In this document: one piece after another, positions 51,237 through 61,300 of the stretch
How positions within the stretch are numbered: position 1 is the first letter of the stretch
Layout of the letters: each line of letters opens with the position of its first letter
NCBI RefSeq assembly: GCF_000152705.1
Contig: NZ_CH672413.1
Coordinates: 2,145,978 to 2,209,977, forward strand
DNA length: 64,000 nt
Direction of reading: 5' to 3'
Origin: Janibacter sp. HTCC2649
Lineage (GTDB): Bacteria > Actinomycetota > Actinomycetes > Actinomycetales > Dermatophilaceae
The notes under the pieces: model-generated
Database searches by the model: none
The model's input: only the letters and a program-made list of their open reading frames with translations
Told to the model about the DNA's origin: nothing
Made by a program: the position numbers and the translations under genes

Positions 51237-52100
51237 CTACGAGTTGGGCGCCTCGAGGACGAAGTCGAGGACCGACCGGGTGAAAGCGTCATTGTCGTCA
51301 GCGGCAGCCGTGTGAGCGGCGTCGGCCAGCCGCTCGACGCGAAGGTGTGGGACCAGGCTGCGGAAGTGCTCGACGCCTTCATCGCTGACCACGTCGCTGA
51401 GCGCGCCCTGGAGCAACAGGGTCGGCACCTGCAGCGATCGCGCAGCGTCGTCGAGCTCGGCCTGCATCGTCAAGGGGTTGCCCTCGGGGCTGCCACCCTG
51501 TGGCAGCTGGAACATGGCTGGGTCCCAGTGCCAGTGCCAGCGACCGTCCTCGTGCTGGCGGAGGTTCTTGCGCAGGCCATCGGTCGATCGAGGACGGGCG
51601 CGGTGCGGGAGGTAGGCGGACACCGCTTCGGCGGCCTCGTCGAGGTCGGCGAAACCTTCGGGAGCCGACTGCATGAAGCCGCGGATGCGTTCCGAACCCG
51701 CAGGTTCGATCCGAGTGACGACGTCGACGAGCACCAGTCGTTCCACGATGTCAGGGCGCGCCTGGGCAACCAGCAAGGAGGTGAGGCCGCCCAGGCTGGC
51801 CCCGACAAGGGTTGCAGAACGGCCCAGCTGCTCGAGGGCGTTGATGATGTCACCGCGCAGAGCGGGCAGCCCATAGTTCCCGTCCGGCGCCCAGGCGGAG
51901 TCACCATGGCCCCGCAAGTCGAGGCTCACCGCGTGGACGCCGGCAGCGGTGAGCCGGGAGCCAGCATCCTTCCAGGAGTGTCGAGTCTGACCACCGCCGT
52001 GGAGCAGCATCACGAGCGGTCCGGGCGCTGGCCATTCGTCGATGACGAGCTGCAGACCGTCAAGGCCAGCGAGCTGACGGGTTTGCGGGGTGATGCTCAC
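51237..52100 (-). CDS. Alpha/beta-fold hydrolase
   Basis: A 287-residue alpha/beta hydrolase. VMLLHGGGQTRHSWKDAG is the oxyanion-hole HG motif, SLDLRGHGDSAWAPDGNYG follows, TLVGASLGGLTSLLVAQARP holds the nucleophile serine (G-A-S-L-G), and LADAAHTAAADDNDAF provides the catalytic histidine. GTG start with AAAGG 6 bp upstream. It may hydrolyse an ester, lactone or CoA ester, or a C-C bond as in meta-cleavage hydrolases; the sequence does not decide. Divergent from the NMO operon and sharing its operator. Confidence 0.85.
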   Translation of the reverse strand: MSITPQTRQLAGLDGLQLVIDEWPAPGPLVMLLHGGGQTRHSWKDAGSRLTAAGVHAVSLDLRGHGDSAWAPDGNYGLPALRGDIINALEQLGRSATLVGASLGGLTSLLVAQARPDIVERLVLVDVVTRIEPAGSERIRGFMQSAPEGFADLDEAAEAVSAYLPHRARPRSTDGLRKNLRQHEDGRWHWHWDPAMFQLPQGGSPEGNPLTMQAELDDAARSLQVPTLLLQGALSDVVSDEGVEHFRSLVPHLRVERLADAAHTAAADDNDAFTRSVLDFVLEAPNS

Positions 52101-52135
52101 GACGCACCTTTCATGTCACGGACATGGACTCATAT

Positions 52136-53972
<1,837 letters not shown>

Positions 53973-53980
<8 letters not shown>

Positions 53981-54659
53981 GCCGAGCGCGCCCGTGGACG
54001 TGTGGGAAGCCGTTGCGGGCCGGCGGTCGACGAGGGCGTTCACGGCCGAACCGGTCGATCGTGCCGTGCTCGTGCGCGCGTTGTCGTCGGCCTCACGAGC
54101 CCCGTCGGGAGGCAACCTGCAGCCGTGGCATGTGGACGTGGTCGCCGGTCAATCGCGGGACGCGCTCGTGGAGTCGGTCTTGGCGCGCCTCGAGCGGGGC
54201 GAGCCGCCGCCCGAGGCGGAGTATGCCGTGTATCCCCCTTCGCTGTGGTCGCCCCATCGCGAGCGCCGCTTCACCAACGGTGAGCAGTTGTATGCCGCGC
54301 TCGACATCGCACGAGAGGACCGCTCTCTCCGACTGGTCCAGTTCGCCCGCAACTGGGAGTTCTTCGGCGCGCCCGTCGGCGCCTTCATCACTGTTGACCG
54401 GCGGATGGGAGCAGCTCAGTGGTCCGACCTCGGCGGTTTCATCCAGACGCTGCTACTCCTCCTTCACGCGGAAGGGTTGGGCACGTGCGCCCAAGAGGCA
54501 TGGTCGGTCCACCACGACCTCGTCACTCGCGAGATCGGAACCCCGGCGCAGCGAATGCTGTTCTGCGGCATCGCCATTGGCCACCCGGACCCGAATTCAT
54601 CAGTGAACCGCTGGACGTCGGATCGGGTGCCCCTGGACGAGTTCACGACGTTTCACTGA
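53973..54659 (+). CDS. Nitroreductase-family FMN oxidoreductase
   Basis: A 228-residue (or 221 if the second GTG is used) nitroreductase-fold protein. AVAGRRSTRAFTAEPVDRAV and SSASRAPSGGNLQPWHVDVV are the FMN-phosphate and Asn/Gln motifs at the N-terminus, GGFIQTLLLLLHAEGLGTCA is the dimer helix, and LFCGIAIGHPDPNSSVN is the family's C-terminal ending. The GTG at 53973 overlaps the hydratase stop by 8 bp; GTG at 53994 is an alternative. Together with the NMO-type protein it gives this short operon two flavin reductases, suggesting reduction of an unsaturated ring or enoyl intermediate. Confidence 0.8.
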
Positions 54660-54704
54660 ACCGGACACACGGCATACGCATCAACGCTGCCCGGCACGCC
54701 CGGG

Positions 54705-55769
54705 TCAGTGGACGGCGTCGACGAGCCCCCAGGCGAGCGCGACGTCCGCGCCGATCGCCTCGCCCGACAGGGCGAGCCACGTCGTCCGCCACGGGCCGAT
54801 GCGTCGGGTGATGCTCACCGTCCCCCCCGCTCCGGGAATGAGACCCATCGCGAGCTCGGGAAGGCGGAATGTCGTGTCGGCGTGGGCGGCCACGACGGCC
54901 GCGAACGCAGGGATCTCGATGCCCGCGCCGATGCACGCCCCGTGAAGCCGGGCGCTCACCCGATCGCGCACCTTCTCGAGCGCCGCCCCGGTACCCTGTC
55001 GCAGACGGATGAGGTGAGCTGCCGAGACATCGTCGATCGTCCCGAACTCGTCGAGGTCACCGCCGCTGCAGAAGGAAGGGCCAGCACCCGACAGGGTGAC
55101 CTCGCGCAGGGTCGGATCCAGGGCCGTCAACTCGAGGGCTTCTAGGAGCCCGTCACGCATGCGCCGGGAGTACGCGTTGCGTCGGTTCGGGTTGTTCAGG
55201 ACGACGTCGAGGAGATCGCCGTCGCGGGTCATCGCGACGAGGTCGCCGGCGTGACCACTGTCGGGTGGGAGTTCTCGCCGAGGGGTGGTCGCCCGCCAGT
55301 CCCAGAACTCCGGTGATGCGAGGAGCATCGAGTAGGCCAGCGACTCGACGACCAGTCCGTCAGCCACGTTGAGAGCCGGCGCCAGACGCACGACCTGGCA
55401 CAGAGTCGTCGCCGTGATCGGACGAGCTGCGACAGAGAGGGCGAGACGGTCCAGAGCCTGATCCACGTCATCGCAGGCGACCGTGGCGCGATCGCCAAGG
55501 TCCGCGGCACGTGCCACGAGAGTGGTGTCGAACGCGCGCGCGAGGACCCCCGCTGGCCCACTGAGTGGGCGGGCGGCAAAGCCCACGACGGGCACGTGCG
55601 GATGGTTCAAAGCCTGGGCCGCTCGGGCCAGGGGCCCTGCCGGGTACTCCGGGCCGACGCCATCGAGGTCCACGGCGAGCAGTGAGTCCTCAGGGCGCCC
55701 GGAGGAATTCAGCCCAAGGCCTGCCCCACCCTGGACCAGCTCGTCTACGGACAGGACTCGGAGTGCCAC
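54705..55769 (-). CDS. Enoyl-CoA hydratase with an extra N-terminal domain
   Basis: About 354 residues. The C-terminal 175 residues are crotonase-fold: VVLNNPNRRNAYSRRMRDGL, GAGPSFCSGGDLDEFGTIDD (oxyanion hole), LHGACIGAGIEIPAFAAVVA and ELAMGLIPGAGGTVSITRRI with GLIPGAGG. The N-terminal 175 residues are crotonase-like in outline (NHPHVPVVGFAARPLSGPAG) but degenerate, so the protein may be a tandem with a dead first domain. The start is uncertain: GTG at 55769 is chosen, with GAGAG upstream; a longer form to 55835 is possible. It stands alone at the right edge of the catabolic block. Confidence 0.75.
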   Translation of the reverse strand: MALRVLSVDELVQGGAGLGLNSSGRPEDSLLAVDLDGVGPEYPAGPLARAAQALNHPHVPVVGFAARPLSGPAGVLARAFDTTLVARAADLGDRATVACDDVDQALDRLALSVAARPITATTLCQVVRLAPALNVADGLVVESLAYSMLLASPEFWDWRATTPRRELPPDSGHAGDLVAMTRDGDLLDVVLNNPNRRNAYSRRMRDGLLEALELTALDPTLREVTLSGAGPSFCSGGDLDEFGTIDDVSAAHLIRLRQGTGAALEKVRDRVSARLHGACIGAGIEIPAFAAVVAAHADTTFRLPELAMGLIPGAGGTVSITRRIGPWRTTWLALSGEAIGADVALAWGLVDAVH

Positions 55770-56058
55770 GGTCCCACTCTCACAGATGCGGTGGCTCCAC
55801 GTGAACAAACCTGTGCGCGAAGGCATCGGGCTCATTGGGCTTTGAAGTCAGTGCGTACACGATTAACAAAGCCCGAGCGACAAGTCGTCCGACTCTCAAC
55901 TGGACATCAACGGCCTCTGCGACCTTTGACCGCGAGCCGTTCGTGGTCGCAATTTTGGTCTCATTCGCCTAGGTTCCGGACCGTTCGGGCACGTCCACGT
56001 CTCACTAGACTGAGCACGGCCCGGCCTCCGCGAACCGGGGCGAACGTCATGGTGCAGA
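55770..56058. other. Non-coding gap at the edge of the catabolic block
   Basis: No convincing gene is present. An 8-bp inverted repeat, GGGCTTTG (55837-55844) and CAAAGCCC (55867-55874), could be a weak hairpin. Short frames here on either strand are low-quality; one on the minus strand runs through the tRNA fragment. The composition is less GC-rich than the flanking genes. Confidence 0.5.
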
Positions 56059-56117
56059 CCTCGAAAGCGTGTGAGGGTGAAAGCCCTCCGTGGGTTCAAA
56101 TCCCACCGCCACCGCCA
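56059..56117 (+). tRNA. 3' fragment of tRNA-Ser (CGA), probable attachment-site copy
   Basis: From CCTCGAAAG (anticodon loop with CGA) the sequence continues as a serine tRNA: the long variable arm GAGGGTGAAAGCCCTC, T-arm GTGGG-TTCAAAT-CCCAC (56090-56106), acceptor strand CGCCACC, discriminator G and encoded CCA ending at 56117. Upstream there is no D-arm and no matching 5' acceptor strand GGTGGCG, and the bases before the anticodon loop do not pair well with its 3' strand. It is therefore not a functional tRNA but the part, from anticodon loop to CCA, that is typically duplicated by integrases. Confidence 0.7.
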
Positions 56118-56126
56118 ACTGGAATT

Positions 56127-56159
56127 GCCCCGGGAGCTTGCGACCGGGGCTTTTCCTTT
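56127..56159 (+). terminator. Rho-independent terminator after the tRNA fragment
   Basis: GCCCCGG and CCGGGGC form a 7-bp stem with a 10-base loop, followed by TTTTCCTTT. This is probably the native terminator of the tRNA-Ser gene, retained with its 3' end. Confidence 0.75.
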
Positions 56160-56389
56160 GCGCGGGTGGCGAGGGGATGCAGGGAGCGCAGACTCGCGGA
56201 TGCGACGGAAGAGCAGACGCGATCCCCCCCGCGCCACCGCGCCAATAGACATGCCGTGGTGCTCTCGCGTGGCTCACCCGTGACCCGACCTCGCGTGCGA
56301 CCCGGCGTCCGTGGCACCCACTGCATGTCCATTGGTCCTCGACCACCTGCCTTGGCCCTGTCCAGCGGTGGGATCGCTATCGTCGCTGC

Positions 56390-56713
56390 ATGAACTGGCC
56401 CCGCCACCCCCACTACTTGGGCGACGCAGCACCCGAACCTGTGGACTTCCTCCTGCAGGTGGTGATGCCCTCCTCACTGGATTCACCCGCTCAGGGGGAC
56501 GTCGTGGTGACCGTGCCGGACAAGGGCGTCGACCAGTGGGCCGGGGTATGGCGGCTCTACCTGGGCGAGCGGGACGGAGAGTGGCCTCGCCCCAGGCCTG
56601 GCGACACGTGCATCGGAACACGCGCCGAAGTGGTCCAGCGGGCCATGGCTCGGGACGTCGCCGCGCGCTGGATCTTCGACGAGGAGACAGACGCCTTCCT
56701 CCCGCTGACCTGA
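56390..56713 (+). CDS. Small hypothetical protein
   Basis: A 107-residue protein, not recognised. The middle reads like a strand-rich soluble protein (DVVVTVPDKGVDQWAGVWRL) and the end like a helix and turn (RAEVVQRAMARDVAARWIFD). There is no strong ribosome site before the ATG and no close neighbour in the same direction. Residue composition is protein-like, unlike the arginine/proline-rich shadows nearby, so it may be real; confidence is moderate. Confidence 0.45.
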   Translation: MNWPRHPHYLGDAAPEPVDFLLQVVMPSSLDSPAQGDVVVTVPDKGVDQWAGVWRLYLGERDGEWPRPRPGDTCIGTRAEVVQRAMARDVAARWIFDEETDAFLPLT

Positions 56714-56722
56714 GGCCGACGC

Positions 56723-56810
56723 TGGGCACGGGGAGCGGCAAACGCTGCTCTGAAAGGGCTTGCCACGCTCAACGCGTCGGCGATGGGGGCCCTTTGCCGC
56801 TCCCTGTGCC
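56723..56810. repeat. 19-bp inverted repeat around a 50-bp spacer
   Basis: GGGCACGGGGAGCGGCAAA (56723-56741) and TTTGCCGCTCCCTGTGCCC (56792-56810) are complementary at 18 of 19 positions. It could be a very long hairpin or a small mobile-element relic. The rest of the gap to 57088 shows only a short hairpin, GTGCAGG/CCTGCAC (56869-56888), and no gene. Confidence 0.5.
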
Positions 56811-57088
56811 CGCCAACGGACATGGAACAGCCCGCGGGCCTGTCGACCGAGCGAACTCGGTGCGACGAGTGCAGGGGACGACCTGCACGGCCCACGGGCT
56901 GCGGTGAACTGCTGGGAATTGCGCCGGGCGGCGCCCCTCGAAGCAGTCGAGGTGCGCTAGCGCGCAGTCACCTCACGCGTCCAATCTGAAATCACTTCGT
57001 GGACCACCTCCCATCTGTGTCCTTTGACGCTAGATCCGAGGTGGGCACCGGCGCAACACCTTTATTTGGCGGGTTATTGACGCCGACC

Positions 57089-57700
57089 TCACTTGCCGGG
57101 AGCGCGACCCTCGAGGGCAGACGTGAGCATGGCCCGCGCGGACCAGCGCATCGTGTCGGCGGCCTCGGCACGCGTCTGTCCGGCGACGTCGACCAGCCAG
57201 ACGAGCGCCTCGATGCCGATCGCACTGCGGATGGCCACCGCGACGCGCCTCACGCCGTCGTCCCCGATCTCGGCGCGCAGTGGGTCCAGCGCCTCGACGA
57301 GCCAGGGGATGACCCGGCCCTGCCGCAGCGGCAGCTCGGCGCGTCGCTCGGGATTGGGGTCGAGCGAGAGCCGGAGCATCGTGCGTTGCTGGAGCTCGGT
57401 CGACTGGATCATCTCGATGACCCGATCGACCACGACGTCGATGCGGACACGCGGGTCCGTGGGTGCGTCGGCGTCCAGCATCGACTCTGTTCCCACCTCG
57501 GGATGCGCAGCCACGAGCAGTGCCGCCTGGTTCGGGAAGTAGCGGTAGGCCGTCGTGCGGGAGACGCCTGCTGACGCCGCGGCATCCTCGACCTTGGGCG
57601 TCCGTCCGTCCGCGACGATCTCGCGCGCTGCGGTAACGAGAGCTTCACGCGTGCGCCGTTTGAGGTTGACGTAGCCGCCCTGCTCGTAGGGGGTTGACAT
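57089..57700 (-). CDS. TetR-family regulator
   Basis: A 203-residue TetR repressor with the helix-turn-helix at residues 18-60 (REALVTAAREIVADGRTPKV, AAASAGVSRTTAYRYFPNQA) and a helical ligand domain that includes RMTMLRL-type helices and ALVWLVDVAGQTRAEAADTM. It is divergent from the cupin gene and about 25 bp from an inverted repeat ATTTGG/CCAAAT, a plausible operator for the pair. TACCAT 7 bp before the ATG suggests a leaderless message. The local pairing makes the cupin its most likely target. Confidence 0.83.
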   Translation of the reverse strand: MSTPYEQGGYVNLKRRTREALVTAAREIVADGRTPKVEDAAASAGVSRTTAYRYFPNQAALLVAAHPEVGTESMLDADAPTDPRVRIDVVVDRVIEMIQSTELQQRTMLRLSLDPNPERRAELPLRQGRVIPWLVEALDPLRAEIGDDGVRRVAVAIRSAIGIEALVWLVDVAGQTRAEAADTMRWSARAMLTSALEGRAPGK

Positions 57701-57724
57701 GAGAGAGATGGTACGTCAGTCTCA

Positions 57725-57746
57725 ATTTGGTACCACGATCCCAAAT
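57725..57746. promoter_or_regulatory. Inverted repeat between TetR and cupin genes
   Basis: ATTTGG and CCAAAT, 10 bp apart, lie in the 78-bp divergent gap. It is a candidate operator for the adjacent TetR protein; it does not resemble either of the two regulon sites. Confidence 0.45.
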
Positions 57747-57778
57747 CTGCACCGTGGACCCCTCAGAGAGAAGGCGTC

Positions 57779-58279
57779 ATGAGCGCACCGACCACGACCA
57801 GCACGTTGGTCCGCAACCTTGAGTCGGGCGACCGGCGCTGGTTTGCCGGAGGAGGCGTGCACACCTGGCTGGCGACGGCCGAGGACACCGGCGGCACGTT
57901 CCTGCTCTGCGAGATGGAGATGGCCCAGGGCAAGGCCACCCCCCTTCACACCCATCCGGCAGACGAGACGCTCATCGTGCTCGAGGGTGAGCTCCTCATC
58001 CATCTGGACGGGGTCGAGCACACCGTGCGCCCAGGCGGCCTGGCCATCGCGCCGGCCGGAGTGCCCCACGCGTTCCTCGTGTCGTCGGGCCCGGCCCGGA
58101 TGTTGTGCCTGCACACGCCGGGGACCTGTGAGGCCTTCTACCTCGGAGCCAGCGACCCGATCGATGCCGGAACCACGACCGGCGTCGTCGACTTCGACCG
58201 ATTCGCGGCATCGGCTCGCGAGAACGGTGGGATCAAACTCCTTGGACCTCCCCCCTTCGCGTTCACCGACACCCACTGA
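57779..58279 (+). CDS. Single-domain cupin protein
   Basis: A 166-residue cupin. ATPLHTHPADETLIVLEGEL is cupin motif 1 with two histidines and a glutamate, and IAPAGVPHAFLVSSG is motif 2 with the third histidine, so the metal site is complete. Such proteins are often quercetinase-like dioxygenases, isomerases or binding proteins; no specific activity can be inferred. AGAGAAGG precedes the ATG. Probably controlled by the divergent TetR. Confidence 0.85.
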   Translation: MSAPTTTSTLVRNLESGDRRWFAGGGVHTWLATAEDTGGTFLLCEMEMAQGKATPLHTHPADETLIVLEGELLIHLDGVEHTVRPGGLAIAPAGVPHAFLVSSGPARMLCLHTPGTCEAFYLGASDPIDAGTTTGVVDFDRFAASARENGGIKLLGPPPFAFTDTH

Positions 58280-58296
58280 GCCCACGCCCAACGACA

Positions 58297-58342
58297 GACG
58301 TCCGCGCCAATGGTCGCGATTGCGGCCATCGACGCGGACGTC
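58297..58342. terminator. Long imperfect hairpin between convergent genes
   Basis: GACGTCCGCG and CGCGGACGTC form a perfect outer 10-bp stem, with a second inner stem (ATGG/CCAT and CGC/GCG) inside. It separates the cupin from the convergent glycosidase. Confidence 0.65.
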
Positions 58343-58365
58343 AGAGCGACGAAGGAGAGCCCCCG

Positions 58366-61300
58366 TTAGTTGGCGGCCGCCGCCCATCGCTGGCTTGCAG
58401 CGGCGGTGTCGGTCGCCTGGACGACCTTGCCGTCAGCCTGCGCCGTGAGCGACAGCCCGCTGTGCTTGGCCTTGAAGGTCAGCACGCTGCCGGCCTTGCT
58501 GATCACCCACTGCTGGTTGGGCGTGCCACCGCAGGTGTACTGCCCGACGCCCTGCCCACTCGTCGTGGAGCTGTAGGGGACGTCGGCGCACAGCCCGGTG
58601 CCGGCGTTCTTGAGCTGGTAGGTCAGCTCATCGGCGTTGCGGGTCACCACCCACTTCTGGTCGGCGTCAGAGCTCGGAGTCGCCGCAATGAGCTGCCCCA
58701 GCTCCTGGTCGGTGGCCTCCAGCGCCCTGCCACCGGTCGTGATCGAGTACTGCCCGTCCGCGATCGGCGGCGCAATGACCTCCTCGGTGCCGACGGTCAT
58801 CCCGAACACGTGCACCGCGGCGTTGGCCGGCAGGGTCACCGCGACGACATCCTTGGCGGGGTCGATGCGCAACGTCTTGGTGTAGAGCCGGTACTCGGTC
58901 GTCGGATAGGCCGGACCCGTGGGCGTGTTCTTGCCCTTGGTCACCACGGCGATCTTGGAGCCGTAGGTGTCGGTCGCGAGGCAGCACCAGTTCGGCACTC
59001 CGAGCGTTCCGGTCGTGACCGTCCCGTCGGCGTAGTGCACGGTCGCCCCGCCAGCTGCGGACCCACTCGTGCCCGTGCCGAGGATGGCGAGCGCGTTGCC
59101 CTTGCCCTGGAGGCTGATGGTCTCGCCGCCGGAGGCGACGTTGTCCTTCGTGCCCGGCTGGGCATCCGGCCAGGTGAACGAGAACCCGTTCGCCGCAACG
59201 GTTGCGCCGGGGGTCACGCCCTTCTCCGCCAGTCGTTCGGCGAGGAAGCTCGAGCCACCGCCGTCGATGTCACCGGGCGCCGGGTTGGCCGACGCGGTCA
59301 CGCCGACGTTGTTGAACGCATCGGCCAGCTCGCCGAACGCGAGCGTTGTCGTCGCCCGATCCGTGATCGTGCGACTGACGTCGCGAGCCGTGTATGCCGT
59401 GGTGCCGGTGAGCTCTCGCGTTCCGGCTTCGGCGTCGGCCGGTGGAGTGACGGTGAAGTTCGCGGTGAACGTCGCGCCATTCTTCACGCCGGTGGCCGTG
59501 GTCGGACCAACAGCCTTGACGGCCCAGCCGGCCGGGGCCGTGATCGAGGTGGACGTGACATCGACGGGCTTGCCGGTGTCGTTGGTGAACGTCGCCTTCA
59601 CGGGCGTCGCGTCACCCGAGACGGAGATGCGCGGCACGGTCAGGTCGAGGGTGACGTCACGCTCCTGGGGGTGCGATCCACCCACGGCTCCTGCACCGGT
59701 GATGCGGACCGAGGCCGCGGATCCCGTTGCGAGAGAGGGAGTTTTGACCTTGATGACGCCGGTGGCACTGTCGTAGAAGAAGCCGGACGCAGCCGCCTTG
59801 AGAGCGTCCGCGGACGCCACGGCCTTGAGGGCTGTGGACCCGACGGTCACACCGTCGGGGGCTGCGTCGGTGTGCACGGACAGGCCGTAGTGACGCGAAG
59901 CCGGTTTCCCGGCATACGCACCATTGAGTGAACCGAGCGCGATGGTGACCGGTCCACGACCGGTGACCGGGGCGGTCACATCGAAGCGCTGGGTCGCGGA
60001 CTGACCCGAGGCGTGTGACTGCGAACGGCCGTCATCCTCGTAGTTCGTGAACGTCGAGGTGCCGGAGGGATAGACGTCGAGGTCGAGCTGGCCGGCGTCC
60101 TTGCCCTCCTTCCAGTCCATCGTGCCCTCGGGGAACATCGGCACGACGGCCCCGGCGCGGACGAACATCGGCAGGGTGTCGAGCGGCGCCTTGTAGCCGT
60201 CGATCGTCTGGCCACCCTGGTAGATCCGGCCCGACCAGTAGTCGACCCACTGACCCTTGGGCAGGTAGATGTCGTCGCGGACGCTCGTGTCGGAGTAGAC
60301 GGGTGCCACGAGGAAGTCGTCACCGGCGAGGAACTCGTACTTCGCCGCGTCGCCCCAGGTGTTGGGGTCCTCGGGGTACTCGAGGTAGAGCGGCCGGGTG
60401 GCACCGACGCCGTCCGAGGACGCGTTCATCGTGTGCGTGTAGAAGTACGGGAGCAGGCGCTCGTGCAACATCATGTACTTGCGGTTGATGCTCGTGAACG
60501 GTTCGCCGTAGCGGTAGGGCTGCTTGTCGCTCGCCGCCCAGCCACTCATGGCGTAGGTCATCGGCAGCATCATCTTCCACTGCAGGTCGCGGGCGTAGGT
60601 CTGCGCGCTGCCGCCGAAGATGCCGTCGACGTCACCGGTCGTGACCGGCTGGCCGGACATCGTCGAGCCTGCGTAGGTCGGGATCTGCCACTTGATGTAG
60701 TCCCACGAGCCGCTCTGGTCGCCGGACCACGGGATGCCGCAGCGCTGGGTTCCGGCCCAGCCCTCGATGGTCACGACGGTCGCGCGGTCGGTGCTGTTGG
60801 ACTCGATGCCGTCGCGGGCCTTCTCGCAGGCGTCGAGGGCGAACCGGTAGCCGGGGCCGACCCAGGCAACGTCGGTCTTGCGGACGCGCACGCCGGCGGC
60901 GACCTCGGAGTCCTGCTCGGTGAGGTCGCGCTGGGTCCACAGGCCGAGCTCGGCACCGTTGGCGTGGAGCATGTCGCCGGTCGCGGGCAGGTCCTCGTAC
61001 TCACAGCCGTAGCCGTCGTTGACAAGCATCCAGCCGAGCGGGAAGTTGTTGTCCTTGTAGCCCTTGGCGATCGCCGTGGAGTCGCGCAGGGTCTCGCGCT
61101 CACCGCGGTTGGCGTTGTGAAGGTAGCAGTCAGCGTCACCCATCTCGAGGGCGTACATCGGCAGGGCCAGCGGTCGACCGGTGAGCTCGGTGAGGCCGTT
61201 GATGACCTGCTTGGCGTCGCCGACGAAGTAGTAGGCGTCGAAGCGCTGCTCCTCGTGCGTCGTCTTCACCGGCGCGTGGAAGTCGTAGGTGCCGGGCGCG

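Noticed and set aside
55896-56252. Open frame on the minus strand containing WRWRWDLNPRR
   Set aside because: This string is the well-known translation of the antisense of a tRNA 3' end with its T-loop; it marks the tRNA-Ser fragment, not a protein gene.
57060-57080. TTGACG half-site in the gap before the TetR gene at 57089
   Set aside because: There is no second arm and it is downstream of that gene's stop codon, so it is most likely chance.
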